Notes: a model not told the origin generated them from the sequence alone. A stretch of 64,000 nucleotides of DNA from Halobacteriovorax sp. HLS (GCF_004006665.1 NZ_QOCL01000002.1:1-64000); one strand, 5' to 3'; positions 17,952-26,684 are shown, numbered from the stretch's first letter. Numbers and translations are program-made.

Positions 17952-18455
17952 TTAAACGCTTATAAATGAATCTGGGTGATCCCACTGACCTTTTTCTGAA
18001 CGATAAACCTTAGTCTTATCAACCTTAATCGTTCCTTCTGCAGTTAGTGATATCTTGTATCTTTCCAATGGTCTTGGAGCTGGTCCCTCAAAGTTTACTC
18101 CAGTCATATAATAACCAGAACCGTGACAAGGACACTTGAACTTTAATTCAGCCGGTAGCCAGTTCGGAACACAACCAAGATGAGTACAGATATTTGAAAG
18201 AGCAACAAGTTTACCTTCTTGCTTTACCATCCATACACCAAATCCGTTCTTCCATCTCTCATCAACACCTTCCTCATAATCAGCCGGAAAGCCTGCAATG
18301 AAATCCATTTCTGGCTCAAAGTTAACGTTAGGATACGAGAAACGAAAAGCTAAGCTCGCTAGACCAGCACATGCTGCTGTAAAAGAAATCCATGCAACAG
18401 ACAGGTAGCTAAAAAACTCTCTTCGATTCAAACTCTTTTTTAAGTCTTCACTCAT
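17952..18455 (-). CDS. Rieske [2Fe-2S] protein of the bc complex
   Basis: 167 residues from the ATG at 18455, chosen because AAAGG lies 7 bases upstream; a frame starting at 18497 is less likely. The N-terminus NRREFFSYL has a twin-arginine pair before a hydrophobic segment, fitting Tat export and a membrane anchor. Cluster ligands are in CTHLGC (box 1, Cys and His) and CPCHGSGY (box 2), with the disulfide cysteines present. It accepts electrons from quinol at the bc complex. A good sigma-70 promoter precedes it, so it heads the respiratory operon down to 11699. Confidence 0.95.
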   Translation of the reverse strand: MSEDLKKSLNRREFFSYLSVAWISFTAACAGLASLAFRFSYPNVNFEPEMDFIAGFPADYEEGVDERWKNGFGVWMVKQEGKLVALSNICTHLGCVPNWLPAELKFKCPCHGSGYYMTGVNFEGPAPRPLERYKISLTAEGTIKVDKTKVYRSEKGQWDHPDSFISV

Positions 18456-18562
18456 TCTTAAACCTTTTAGAACAAACTTTTTAACCCCGAAAACCAAGCT
18501 TATTAAGACTTCGATTTCGAGGTTTATTAATTATTAAAATTTTAAAAAAATTACGTAGTTAG

Positions 18563-18591
18563 ATTATGCAAATAATGTCTTAATTTTTCAA
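18563..18591 (-). promoter_or_regulatory. sigma-70 promoter of the bc-complex operon
   Basis: Minus strand: TTGAAA (18586-18591), a 17-bp spacer, CATAAT (18563-18568). The start would be near 18556, giving a leader of about 100 bases before the Rieske ATG. The -35 overlaps the end of the HEAT-repeat gene. Confidence 0.65.
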
Positions 18592-19452
18592 TGAATTTAA
18601 GACTTGTTGTGCTTTAGTTGTAACTTTTGGGTTATTATCCCTCGTAACAACGTCTTGCACAACACTATTTAATCTTGACCACTTAACTTTCTCTATAGCA
18701 CTCAATACATTTAGTTTTAAGTTTCCAACCTGATTTACGTCAAACCCCTTTCTATCAGAGTTAAAGAGTAAATCCTGAAGCACTGTAAGAGCTGCTTCAT
18801 TTTTATAATAAATTAATGCTGTTGCTGCAGAGTATCGAACAGCAACACTTTCATCTTTTAGGCTTGCAACGACAAGTGACTCTAAAGATTCAACCTTATG
18901 AGTTCCAGCAGTCAGAACTACGGCCTGTCTTAAAGCGTGATCATCAGAGCTAAAAAATGGCTTCAACTTCTCCCAATCCACTGTAGAAGAGTCTGCGAGA
19001 TTGCCCAATGCTACAAGTGCGTGAAACTTAACATCAGGACTCTCATCTTCAAGCGCCATTGTTAAAGAGGGTACGACCTTCTCATGCTTAAGAGCTCCAA
19101 GAGCAACAACAACAAAGTCGCGAGTTCTTGGATCAGGACTATTTTTATAAACGTCAGTTAGGCTTTCCACTAACCAAGGAATGTCTTCCTCAGGAATCTG
19201 CGAAGAGGCAATCTTTTTACTTAGTTCAAAAGCAGCTATCCACTTATTACCAAATGCCTTTGATTGAAGTTCGTGAACATGGTCTTTATAAGATGTTTCG
19301 GTAGACAACATCTTAGTTACACCAAAAATGATCAATGCGCCCACCAATACGATGGCTATTGGAACAACAAGACTTCCTAGAAAAGGGTTTTCAAGTAATT
19401 TTTTATCACCCTTTAAAACTAGCTTCTTTGGTTCATCATTATTTTCATTCAT
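18580..19452 (-). CDS. Membrane-anchored HEAT-repeat protein
   Basis: About 290 residues from ATG 19452 (a TTG six codons earlier also has a ribosome site). One membrane helix near the N-terminus (FLGSLVVPIAIVLVGALIIF) anchors a domain of alpha-helical HEAT/PBS-lyase-type repeats. The repeated pattern is visible: TRDFVVVALGALKHEKVVPSL, DVKFHALVALGNL and AVRYSAATALIYYKNEAALT. Such repeats bind proteins, so a scaffold or chaperone role for the adjacent bc complex is possible. The gene lies just upstream of the Rieske gene, but a promoter separates them. Function is unknown. Confidence 0.8.
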   Translation of the reverse strand: MNENNDEPKKLVLKGDKKLLENPFLGSLVVPIAIVLVGALIIFGVTKMLSTETSYKDHVHELQSKAFGNKWIAAFELSKKIASSQIPEEDIPWLVESLTDVYKNSPDPRTRDFVVVALGALKHEKVVPSLTMALEDESPDVKFHALVALGNLADSSTVDWEKLKPFFSSDDHALRQAVVLTAGTHKVESLESLVVASLKDESVAVRYSAATALIYYKNEAALTVLQDLLFNSDRKGFDVNQVGNLKLNVLSAIEKVKWSRLNSVVQDVVTRDNNPKVTTKAQQVLNSLKN

Positions 19453-19570
19453 GGAATTGAGCCTTTTCAATTGCCTACTATTAGATTATGTTCAGTTTCG
19501 ATTATTTAATGTTTTTACTAACAAATCTACACAGCTATGACAATTGAATTAAAGCTAATCGAGATCAGAA

Positions 19571-20116
19571 ATGGCAAACCTTCTTAGAACATTAATACTT
19601 ATTATGCTTTTATCAGTGCTACTCACTGCAGCAAAGGCCCTTGGCTATGACCTTGTGAATCTTTCACATATTCATTTGGCAATTATGGTTTTTATCTACA
19701 CTATTTTTGCGCAGGCTTTTGTAATGTTCTATTTCATTGGAGTATCTAGGCTAGTAAATAATATTCATATGATTCTTCACTCTGAAAATAACTTGGCAGA
19801 ACTTTTTGAAGAAGCACCAGAAGACCTTGCTCCTTATAAAAAGAAGGTTGAAAGATTTGTTCACGATGCAGATCTTTGCAAAAGACAAACTATTCCATGG
19901 ACTATGCTTATGTTAATTCTCGGAATGATTGGTTTTCTTCTTGGCGGAGCTCACGACACAGGACTTGTTGCTAAAACGACTCACTCTGGAGTTATTTATG
20001 GCTTTCTTGCCTCTATGGTTATTGGCTTTTTCAGACAGTGGTACTACCTTGGAAAAAGCCATACTTTACTACGTAAAGTAAAAGGCCTATTTGAAATTCC
20101 AGACGGACAAATGTAA
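19571..20116 (+). CDS. Four-helix membrane protein of unknown function
   Basis: 181 residues with predicted helices at about 5-23, 33-58, 108-125 and 140-155. Between the second and third lies a charged segment (ELFEEAPEDLAPYKKKVERF). Several His are near helix ends (LSHIHLAIM, GGAHDTGLVAKTTHSG), which could bind metal or haem, but I recognise no family. It is divergent from the bc operon and convergent with a small lipoprotein gene, with no spacing between the stop codons. Its neighbour and His content hint at a link to respiration, no more. Confidence 0.75.
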   Translation: MANLLRTLILIMLLSVLLTAAKALGYDLVNLSHIHLAIMVFIYTIFAQAFVMFYFIGVSRLVNNIHMILHSENNLAELFEEAPEDLAPYKKKVERFVHDADLCKRQTIPWTMLMLILGMIGFLLGGAHDTGLVAKTTHSGVIYGFLASMVIGFFRQWYYLGKSHTLLRKVKGLFEIPDGQM

Positions 20117-20314
20117 CTATTTCTTTTTATCACAACCGCCAGTTGCTTTATCTAACGGAGAACAATAACCTTCCTTCTTTTTCACTTTATTGTAAATTTC
20201 TTGGCTATTCTTGTTAATATTCTCAGAGGCTTTTTTCTGATTAGCAGTTGAGCAAGAGCTCACTGTAGTTGCAAAAGTCATCAATATTAAAATTCTTACA
20301 ATCTTTTTACCCAT
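20117..20314 (-). CDS. Small lipoprotein of unknown function
   Basis: 65 residues with a clear lipoprotein signal: positive start (MGKKIVRI), hydrophobic core, lipobox VSSC near residue 21. The mature part is about 45 residues, Lys-rich, with three more Cys including GYCSPLDKATGGCDKKK at the C-terminus. The start overlaps the end of the 433-residue gene by 19 bases, and AAGG lies a suitable distance upstream, so the two are probably co-expressed. No known family recognised. Confidence 0.72.
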   Translation of the reverse strand: MGKKIVRILILMTFATTVSSCSTANQKKASENINKNSQEIYNKVKKKEGYCSPLDKATGGCDKKK

Positions 20315-21597
20315 ATAAATACCTTATTTTTTCCTGGCGGATTTCGTACTGTTCTAGTTCTACTTTCAAAAATTACTGTCTCATCGACTTCACTAACTTG
20401 TGCCATAAACTCTTGCAAATTAACTCTAGGAACATAGAGATTATAATAATAACCTCCAGGAACTGACAAGCCCGGCTTAACATTATCAACCTGAGTTATC
20501 TTATACTTTGAAAGGAGTTTATCAAGATTACTTCTAACTTTGCCAGTATCTACTGATTTCATCATCACTCTGTAAACTTTCGTATTACCATAGCGTGAAT
20601 CTCTATAACCTCTATTTCTTAATTCTTCATAATTGGACTGTTCTAAATCAACGACTTCAAAGTTCTTAGGCAAAGAATCCATAGAAGTTAACACAACTTC
20701 AGACTCCACATCATACCTATTTTCATCAACTAAAACTTCCCCTAGCTGGCTTGCCGTATCATCAACTTTTTCAAGATCACTAATATTTAAGTCAAAGTTT
20801 TCTTCGACTTCTTTATCATTTGATTTAAATGTTAAACTCTTATCAAGCCAAGTAAACTGTGGTTCATAAATACTAATTTTTTCGGTTAGATATTTTTCGA
20901 AATTTTCATTTCCATATTTTAAAACGAAGAAAATTGCGCTACCAACAACGAGTAAAGCAAATACTTCTAGAATAAAGATGGCCTGCTTCTTTAAAGTTGC
21001 TTCCTTGCGAATCTTCTTTAAGTTAAATTCAGGATAAAATAAATCTTTTTTCATTTTACTTAAAAAAATCGACCACTCATCATAGAGAGTAACTTCCAAT
21101 GAAGGCATAATTTCTTCGTCATGACTTCCGCGAACAATTTCGTCTAAATGATACTTAGAGTTTAAATCTTTATAAGATAAGTAAATATTCTTTGACGCTT
21201 TATTACCAACCTGAAAACTTTCAGAAAACTGATCCTCTAAGTGTGGAAAAACTTCGATAAAGAAAAGTCTTAGAATAGAAGCTGTCTCAGAAACACTTAT
21301 AGAAAATTCTTTAGAAAGACGTAAAACAGAAATATCCTTTGATATGAAAACAAAGCTGATAAACTTCTCTCTCATCCATTGAAACCAAGAAATTATCGGA
21401 CCGACTTTAGTATTGGTAGTAGCATATTCAAAACGCTGAGAGATTTGCTCTAATGAAAGACCATCCAAGAAGAACAGATTCCAAAACTCTTCAAATTCGT
21501 TATGAAATCGTCCTTGCCAAGTGATAGACTCAAGATTCAAACCGAGCCAATTTCTAAAGGCCTCGTAATCATCTTTATATATAAAAATATTATCCAT
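20296..21597 (-). CDS. Single-span membrane protein with HTH-like N-terminus
   Basis: 433 residues of unknown family. Residues 1 to about 200 are soluble and contain two short stretches that look like helix-turn-helix units (LSLEQISQRFEYATTNTKVG; VLRLSKEFSISVSETASILR). A hydrophobic helix follows at about 208-227 (FILEVFALLVVGSAIFFVL). The C-terminal half is acidic, then forms a beta-rich domain (YRDSRYGNTKVYRVMMKSVD, GGYYYNLYVPRVNL). The layout resembles a membrane-bound regulator with a sensor outside, but this is only architecture. Its stop lies inside the following lipoprotein gene, and it begins 4 bases after the thiolase gene. Confidence 0.72.
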   Translation of the reverse strand: MDNIFIYKDDYEAFRNWLGLNLESITWQGRFHNEFEEFWNLFFLDGLSLEQISQRFEYATTNTKVGPIISWFQWMREKFISFVFISKDISVLRLSKEFSISVSETASILRLFFIEVFPHLEDQFSESFQVGNKASKNIYLSYKDLNSKYHLDEIVRGSHDEEIMPSLEVTLYDEWSIFLSKMKKDLFYPEFNLKKIRKEATLKKQAIFILEVFALLVVGSAIFFVLKYGNENFEKYLTEKISIYEPQFTWLDKSLTFKSNDKEVEENFDLNISDLEKVDDTASQLGEVLVDENRYDVESEVVLTSMDSLPKNFEVVDLEQSNYEELRNRGYRDSRYGNTKVYRVMMKSVDTGKVRSNLDKLLSKYKITQVDNVKPGLSVPGGYYYNLYVPRVNLQEFMAQVSEVDETVIFESRTRTVRNPPGKNKVFIWVKRL

Positions 21598-21601
21598 TAA
21601 C

Positions 21602-22786
21602 CTAACTATGCCTCTTTAAAAGAACAGCAATCCCTTGACCACCACCGATACAAGCTGACGCTATTCCAAATTCTCCCCCAGTGGAATGTAATTGTCTAGC
21701 AAGAGTGAGAGAAATCCTCGTTCCAGAGGCACCAAGAGGATGACCTAGTGCAACTGCTCCCCCCCAAATATTAAGCTTATCCTCATCAAGACCTAGATCT
21801 TTAACACAAGAAAGCGTTTGGCCAGCAAAGGCTTCATTTATTTCAACAAGATCTATCTGCTCTAAAGTCATCTTATTTCTAGATAAAATATTTTTTATAG
21901 CAGGAGAAGGACCAATTCCCATAATTGTTGGGTCAACGCCAACAACTTCTCCATCAACAATTTCTGCCAGCGGAGTTAATTTATTATCAATACAAAATTG
22001 TCCCGACGCTACTATCACCGCAGCAGCACCATCTACAATTCCTGAAGCTGAAGCTGCTGTTACAACTCCACCATCCTTAAATGCTGCTCTTAGATTATTC
22101 ATATCTTCTATAGAAGCTGACTCTCTTAAGTGTTCATCTTTTTCACATGAACCTCTCTTTAACTCAACAGGAGAAATTTCACCCTGTAAGTGTCCATCAG
22201 CATAGGCCTTCGCTGCTTTTATGTGTGAGTTTAATGCGAAAACATCACATTCAGACCTAGTAACTTTAAATTGCTCAGACAATTTTTCGGCAGTTATTCC
22301 CATTGGAGAATTAGTATATTTATCAGTTAAAGAATCAAGTAACATATCTACATTCTTTAAAGCTCCGTATTTGGTACCAAATCTTGCTCCATAAGTTAGA
22401 TGAGGAACTAAAGACATATTTTCAGAACCAGCAGCAAGTACACACTGGGCCTCTTTCATTTTAATTAATCTAGAAGCATCGAGGATTGACTGAATACCTG
22501 AGCCGCAGAGTCGGTTAACAACATAGCCTGGTGTTTCAACTGGACACCCTAATTTTAGAGCTAAGTGTCGTCCACCATAGATAGTATCTGTAGTAGAAGG
22601 AACGACATTACCTAAGATAACATGTTGAATTTTCGAAGGATCAAGGCCGATCTCATCAATTGCTGCCTTTGCCGCAGTAACAGCAAGGTCCACAGGGGAA
22701 ATATCTTTTAAAGAGCCTCCAAATTTTCCAAAAGGAGTTCTCTTTCCATTTACCAGGTAAATTTTATCACTTTCAATAGATGCCAT
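21602..22786 (-). CDS. Acetyl-CoA C-acyltransferase (thiolase)
   Basis: 394 residues, normal length for the family. The active cysteine is in VVNRLCGSGIQSI (near residue 90). The C-terminal catalytic motifs are NEAFAGQTL, GGAVALGHPLGASGTR and ASACIGGGQG. The enzyme condenses or cleaves acyl-CoA, either two acetyl-CoA to acetoacetyl-CoA or the last step of beta-oxidation; sequence alone does not separate these. It is the first gene of a minus-strand group with the 433-residue membrane protein and the lipoprotein. Divergent from a coiled-coil gene across a 90-base gap. Confidence 0.94.
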   Translation of the reverse strand: MASIESDKIYLVNGKRTPFGKFGGSLKDISPVDLAVTAAKAAIDEIGLDPSKIQHVILGNVVPSTTDTIYGGRHLALKLGCPVETPGYVVNRLCGSGIQSILDASRLIKMKEAQCVLAAGSENMSLVPHLTYGARFGTKYGALKNVDMLLDSLTDKYTNSPMGITAEKLSEQFKVTRSECDVFALNSHIKAAKAYADGHLQGEISPVELKRGSCEKDEHLRESASIEDMNNLRAAFKDGGVVTAASASGIVDGAAAVIVASGQFCIDNKLTPLAEIVDGEVVGVDPTIMGIGPSPAIKNILSRNKMTLEQIDLVEINEAFAGQTLSCVKDLGLDEDKLNIWGGAVALGHPLGASGTRISLTLARQLHSTGGEFGIASACIGGGQGIAVLLKRHS

Positions 22787-22876
22787 ATTTTCCGCCTTGT
22801 TTAGAATGCATAGAATTCTGTAAAATTATAGTGTCGCAGGTAATGATTCTGCAAAACTTTTCTCAATGGGTCAAAA

Positions 22877-23302
22877 ATGACAAATATAAACCAAGTTAAA
22901 GCTTCTCGCTTCCAGGAATCTGAGGAGAAACGGTTTAATTTAGCAGTAAAGAAACTCAGATCTGAACACAATAGAAAGTACACTTCTGAAGTAAAGAAGA
23001 ACGAAGAGACTTTAAATAGACTTAACCAAGACTATGAGAAAAAAATAAATACTCTAGAACTAGAGTTAGAACAAAAGCTAACAGATGTTCGTAGTAAACA
23101 AAAAACTAACCTCTCACTAGAAAACGAAAGACTTAAAGAGGAACTAATGAACCTTAAAAAGGCCCATGGGGATCAAGTTAGTGAGATAAAAGAAACTCAA
23201 GAAAATGAGATTGAAAACCTCGTTCAAAATCATAAGAAAACAATTGAAAATGCGCGCCAAAAATACATCAAAGAAAAGATGAAATGGGACGCTGACGCAT
23301 AA
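22877..23302 (+). CDS. Coiled-coil protein of unknown function
   Basis: 141 residues, nearly all predicted alpha-helix with heptad spacing from about residue 15 to 130 (VKKLRSEHNRKY, ETLNRLNQDYEKKINTLELE). Rich in Lys, Glu, Asn and Gln; no membrane segment and no signal. It is 21 bases before the FliG-like gene and probably in one operon with it. A long soluble coiled coil beside a FliG-type domain would fit a motor or export-apparatus accessory protein, but no family is recognised. Confidence 0.7.
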   Translation: MTNINQVKASRFQESEEKRFNLAVKKLRSEHNRKYTSEVKKNEETLNRLNQDYEKKINTLELELEQKLTDVRSKQKTNLSLENERLKEELMNLKKAHGDQVSEIKETQENEIENLVQNHKKTIENARQKYIKEKMKWDADA

Positions 23303-23323
23303 TCCTTCTCCTGGAGATAAGTA

Positions 23324-23758
23324 ATGGATTCAAATTCAAAAAAAGAAAGTGGTGTATTCATTAATGGTAAAGCACAGATTATTGAAATGCTTCAGATCAT
23401 GCCAGAAGAAGAAAAAGCGACTCTCTTTAAAAATATTCAAATGAGAAACCCTCAACTCGCTGCAGAGCTAATTGAAAAAAGTATTTCATTTAATGATCTT
23501 TATAAGCTCAACGACTTTGACCTTAAAACTCTTACTCGTAGCGTTCACTCCGGTGTTTTTGGTGTAGCTATTCGTGCAAGCTCAGTAGAATTTCAAAAAA
23601 GAGTTTTATCACTTCTGCCACGAGAGTATGCCGAAAAAGCATATCACGCGATGAAAGCAAATTTAAGTAACGAGAATGATTCTATAAAGAAAGCCCGCGA
23701 GAAAGTTGTTCAAACAATAGGAACCCTTAACAGAAGACAGCAAATAAAGCTTAACTAG
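23324..23758 (+). CDS. Stand-alone FliG-like domain protein
   Basis: 144 residues. Residues about 55-140 resemble a FliG armadillo-type domain. The run of LNDFDLKTLTRSVHSGVFGV, AIRASSVEFQKRVLSLLP, REYAEKAYHAMKANL and KAREKVVQTIGTLNR follows the FliG order (L..lDd..i...l..vd...la.ALkga, then LP.R.A..l, then A...I). Full FliG has about 330 residues and a torque helix with charged residues, absent here. It has a good ribosome site (GGAG). Likely role in flagellar or gliding motility, inferred from similarity only. The 3' end overlaps the convergent response regulator by 8 bases. Confidence 0.68.
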   Translation: MDSNSKKESGVFINGKAQIIEMLQIMPEEEKATLFKNIQMRNPQLAAELIEKSISFNDLYKLNDFDLKTLTRSVHSGVFGVAIRASSVEFQKRVLSLLPREYAEKAYHAMKANLSNENDSIKKAREKVVQTIGTLNRRQQIKLN

Positions 23759-24146
23759 CTTCTTTAACTAGCTTCTTTCCTAAAGCAATTCTTACAATAT
23801 TAGTCAGCCTTTCAATCTTGAAAGGCTTTTTCATAATATAAATTAAATTATCTTGGTCAAAGCCTATATCTGGGTAACTAGATAGAACTATTACTGGTGT
23901 CTCTCTATTTATAGTCTGATCCGACAACACCCTTTGAATAAATTCTTTTCCATCCATATTAGGCATATTAATATCAGTTATAATTAAATCGTATTTGCAC
24001 GTTTTTGTCTTCTCAAGTGCATCAAGCCCATCACTAGAAGAAAAGTACTCCACTCTATTGCCCAAGAAGTCTTCAAGACAAAATCCAACAAAGTCTCTGA
24101 TCTCTTCTTCATCTTCAACAACAAGAACTTTTAATCTATCTAACAC
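23751..24146 (-). CDS. Single-domain response regulator
   Basis: 131 residues comprising only a receiver domain. VLVVEDEEEIRDF holds the acidic pocket, LIITDINMPNMDG the phosphorylated Asp (near residue 55), VIVLSSYP the conserved Thr/Ser position and KKPFKIERL the invariant Lys. It starts with GTG 6 bases after a perfect AAGGAG. Receiver-only proteins relay phosphate or bind targets directly, as CheY does. No kinase is encoded nearby. Confidence 0.92.
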   Translation of the reverse strand: MLDRLKVLVVEDEEEIRDFVGFCLEDFLGNRVEYFSSSDGLDALEKTKTCKYDLIITDINMPNMDGKEFIQRVLSDQTINRETPVIVLSSYPDIGFDQDNLIYIMKKPFKIERLTNIVRIALGKKLVKEAS

Positions 24147-24260
24147 AAGATACTCCTTAATTTATAAACTAATAATCTTTGCGGTATTTATTAAAAAAAG
24201 TTTAGTTAAAACGGGCTTTATATATAATCTTAAGAATATTTTAAAGTTAAAGATCTTGGA

Positions 24261-24740
24261 CTATAATCCTCTTCTTTTTTTATACTCATCAATTGACTTC
24301 AAAATAACCTTTTGTTCTGAAGAATTGACCTCAAATTTCTCTATTAATTCATTATCGAAAACTCTATGTTCTCTCATTAATTCATCCACATCTCTTAATC
24401 TATCCGTAAGTGTAACCATAATATTACTTACCCACTCAGGACAATTCTTAAGAACTTTCTTGATGTCAGACTTCTTAATCATAAAAACCTCAGAGTCTTC
24501 TAAAGCAACTGCAGTCGCACTTCTCTTTTCATCGTTAAAAAGAGACATCTCACCAATAAAACTCTTTTCTCCAACAATTGCCAAAGGCATAACTTTTCCG
24601 TCATTCTCTTTAAGAATACCGATCCTACCTTTAGCAATAATATACATAAACGAAGAGGCTTCCCCTTCAATAAAAAGAACTGCATCTTTTTTAAAGTTAA
24701 TTACATCTTTGAAATTATCTTGCTTGAGTGAATCGTTCAT
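24261..24740 (-). CDS. Cyclic nucleotide-binding domain protein
   Basis: About 159 residues from ATG 24740, with GAGGG 8 bases before; a TTG one codon earlier is possible. Residues about 10-125 form a CRP-type beta-roll: AVLFIEGEASSFMYIIAKGR, then the phosphate-binding-cassette region GEKSFIGEMSLFNDEKRSATAVA. No DNA-binding domain follows; the last 30 residues are helical. So it senses a cyclic nucleotide or acts as a regulator of a partner. It overlaps the Ppx/GppA gene by 26 bases, so coupled translation is likely. Confidence 0.88.
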   Translation of the reverse strand: MNDSLKQDNFKDVINFKKDAVLFIEGEASSFMYIIAKGRIGILKENDGKVMPLAIVGEKSFIGEMSLFNDEKRSATAVALEDSEVFMIKKSDIKKVLKNCPEWVSNIMVTLTDRLRDVDELMREHRVFDNELIEKFEVNSSEQKVILKSIDEYKKRRGL

Positions 24741-25629
24741 CAATTTTTCCCTCTAAAACAACACCATATCTTAAACCAAGTGTTGAGATTTCAATCTCGT
24801 TAATAGATAGGTAACTTAAAATCTTCAAAGCGACCAAACTTCCGCCATAAAGACTAAACGCCCTTTTACCACTTTGTGGAAACTTCTCCAAAACCTGACT
24901 AGCATCCAAAGATGAAAGCTCTTGTGAAAGAGATAGTAGTTTAGCAAGATCGAATTTATGCCCCTGAATTTGCTGTTCATTAAAAGTTTTTTGCCCCAAT
25001 AAAATGGAACTCAACGTAGTCATTGTTCCAGCAACACAAATGATACTATTCATCTTAAAACTTAAAATATCAGAAGATAATATCTTATCCATTTTCTCAT
25101 CAAATGAGTCATCAAGTATCCAATCACTTGCCCTAACAGAACCGACAGGAAGGCTGATGGAATTCACTATTTCGCCACTGTCCAAGCTTACTCTAATTAA
25201 CTCTGTTGATGCTCCTCCAATATCCATAATTACGATATCGGAACTACAGTTATGTACTCCAGAACAAACTCCAAGAGCTGTATAATGGGCCTCTCCCTCT
25301 CCACTTATTTTAGTAACAATTAGCCCGAGTTCTCTACGGACCTTGGAGAAGAATTCATCGGCATTAGTTGCGACGCGGGAAGCTTCTGTTGCAGTAATTA
25401 AAACTTCTTCTAATTTTACATTATAGCCTTTTATCAATTGAGCGTACTCTTTCAACGCCTCAAAAGTTGCGTCCATACTTTCTTGAAGAAATGTCTTATT
25501 AAGATCAAGTTTTTTTCCAAGTGAAGTAACTCTCGATTGGCTCTCCAAAGTTTCAATCTTTCCATCACGAACTTCAGCTATAAGCAGAAGACAACTATTT
25601 GAACCAATATCTATTGAAACCCTAATCAC
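24715..25629 (-). CDS. Ppx/GppA-family phosphatase
   Basis: 304 residues, the short form with only the two actin-fold subdomains. Motifs: VSIDIGSNSCLLLIAEV (phosphate loop 1), ATEASRVATNADEF, and VIMDIGGASTELI (loop 2). Members hydrolyse polyphosphate or pppGpp. Without the C-terminal HD-like domain of long Ppx proteins, the substrate cannot be told. It overlaps the mtnA gene start/stop (1 base) and the cyclic-nucleotide-binding gene, in a run of coupled minus-strand genes. Confidence 0.92.
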   Translation of the reverse strand: MIRVSIDIGSNSCLLLIAEVRDGKIETLESQSRVTSLGKKLDLNKTFLQESMDATFEALKEYAQLIKGYNVKLEEVLITATEASRVATNADEFFSKVRRELGLIVTKISGEGEAHYTALGVCSGVHNCSSDIVIMDIGGASTELIRVSLDSGEIVNSISLPVGSVRASDWILDDSFDEKMDKILSSDILSFKMNSIICVAGTMTTLSSILLGQKTFNEQQIQGHKFDLAKLLSLSQELSSLDASQVLEKFPQSGKRAFSLYGGSLVALKILSYLSINEIEISTLGLRYGVVLEGKIDERFTQAR

Positions 25630-26684
25630 TAAGATCTACCCGTTACTCTTAAAAGCTCGTTTGTTGATACAGGAGAAATTAGCCCTTTTTCACAAATTAT
25701 TCCTTCTATAAAGGCAGCATCCGTTACATCAAAGCTCGGATTAAGAGCACTCGCTCCCTCAGGAGCTATCCTCATTCCCTTACAAAATAAAATCTCATCC
25801 TGATCTCTCATTTCAATTGGGATCGAGCTTCCTGTATCTGCATCAAAATCAAAAGAGCTCGTCGGTGCCACAACATAAAAAGGAACTCCATAATGTTTTG
25901 CCACAATACTAAGTGTTGAAGAGCCGATTTTATTAGCAGTATCTCCATTCTTCACAATTCTATCTGCGCCGATAAAAATAGCGTCTATCAATTTATTCTT
26001 CATTAAATATGAAAAAGAACCCTCAACGACAACATCATGAGGAATATTTTGTTTCTTTAATTCGTATGAAGTTAGTCTTATCCCTTGCATATAGGGCCTA
26101 GTTTCTGAAGCGTAAACATGCTCAATTTGATCATTACTTGCCAAGTGAGAAATAACTCCCAGGGCCGTCCCCATTGGACCACAAGCAAGATAGCCAGTAT
26201 TACATAAAGTCATGATCCTATATTTTCGCTTTCCAAACTTAGACTCTAAGTCAGCTTTAGCAATTTTAGCCATCTCCAAATTATCTTTATGAATTTGTTC
26301 AAGCTGAGCGAAACCAAATGATACTAGCTTCTCTTCCAGACTAGAAAAGCTTCCCGTTTCTTCGTAACACTCTTTAGCCATTTCAACACAACGACCTAAC
26401 TCATAACCAAGATTAACAGCTGTTGGTCTTGCTGAATTTAGATAATCAGCAGCTTTAGAAATCTCTTCAATAGATAGGTTTTCACTCTTTGCATAAAGTG
26501 CCATGCCGAAAATTCCAGTATATCCGATTAGAGGAGCTCCTCTAACGACCATATCTTTAATGCTATTAAAAGCATCTTCCAGATTATGACATTCTACAAT
26601 CACTTCTTCTAATGGTAGTTTTCTTTGATCAAGTAACTCTAGTACTCCATTTCTCCACTCGAGTGGTTTTATTAAATTTTTCAC
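25629..26684 (-). CDS. mtnA: S-methyl-5-thioribose-1-phosphate isomerase
   Basis: Methionine-salvage enzyme that isomerises methylthioribose-1-phosphate to methylthioribulose-1-phosphate. 351 residues, standard length. Key blocks: VVRGAPLIGYTGIFGMAL, TLCNTGYLACGPMGTALG with the catalytic Cys, ETRPYMQGIRLTSYEL, and FIGADRIVKNGDTANKIGSS with the catalytic Asp. Resembles eIF2B-type proteins, but the RGAP and Cys motifs identify MtnA. Start overlaps the AsmA gene end by 4 bases. No other salvage genes are in the window. Confidence 0.95.
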   Translation of the reverse strand: MKNLIKPLEWRNGVLELLDQRKLPLEEVIVECHNLEDAFNSIKDMVVRGAPLIGYTGIFGMALYAKSENLSIEEISKAADYLNSARPTAVNLGYELGRCVEMAKECYEETGSFSSLEEKLVSFGFAQLEQIHKDNLEMAKIAKADLESKFGKRKYRIMTLCNTGYLACGPMGTALGVISHLASNDQIEHVYASETRPYMQGIRLTSYELKKQNIPHDVVVEGSFSYLMKNKLIDAIFIGADRIVKNGDTANKIGSSTLSIVAKHYGVPFYVVAPTSSFDFDADTGSSIPIEMRDQDEILFCKGMRIAPEGASALNPSFDVTDAAFIEGIICEKGLISPVSTNELLRVTGRS

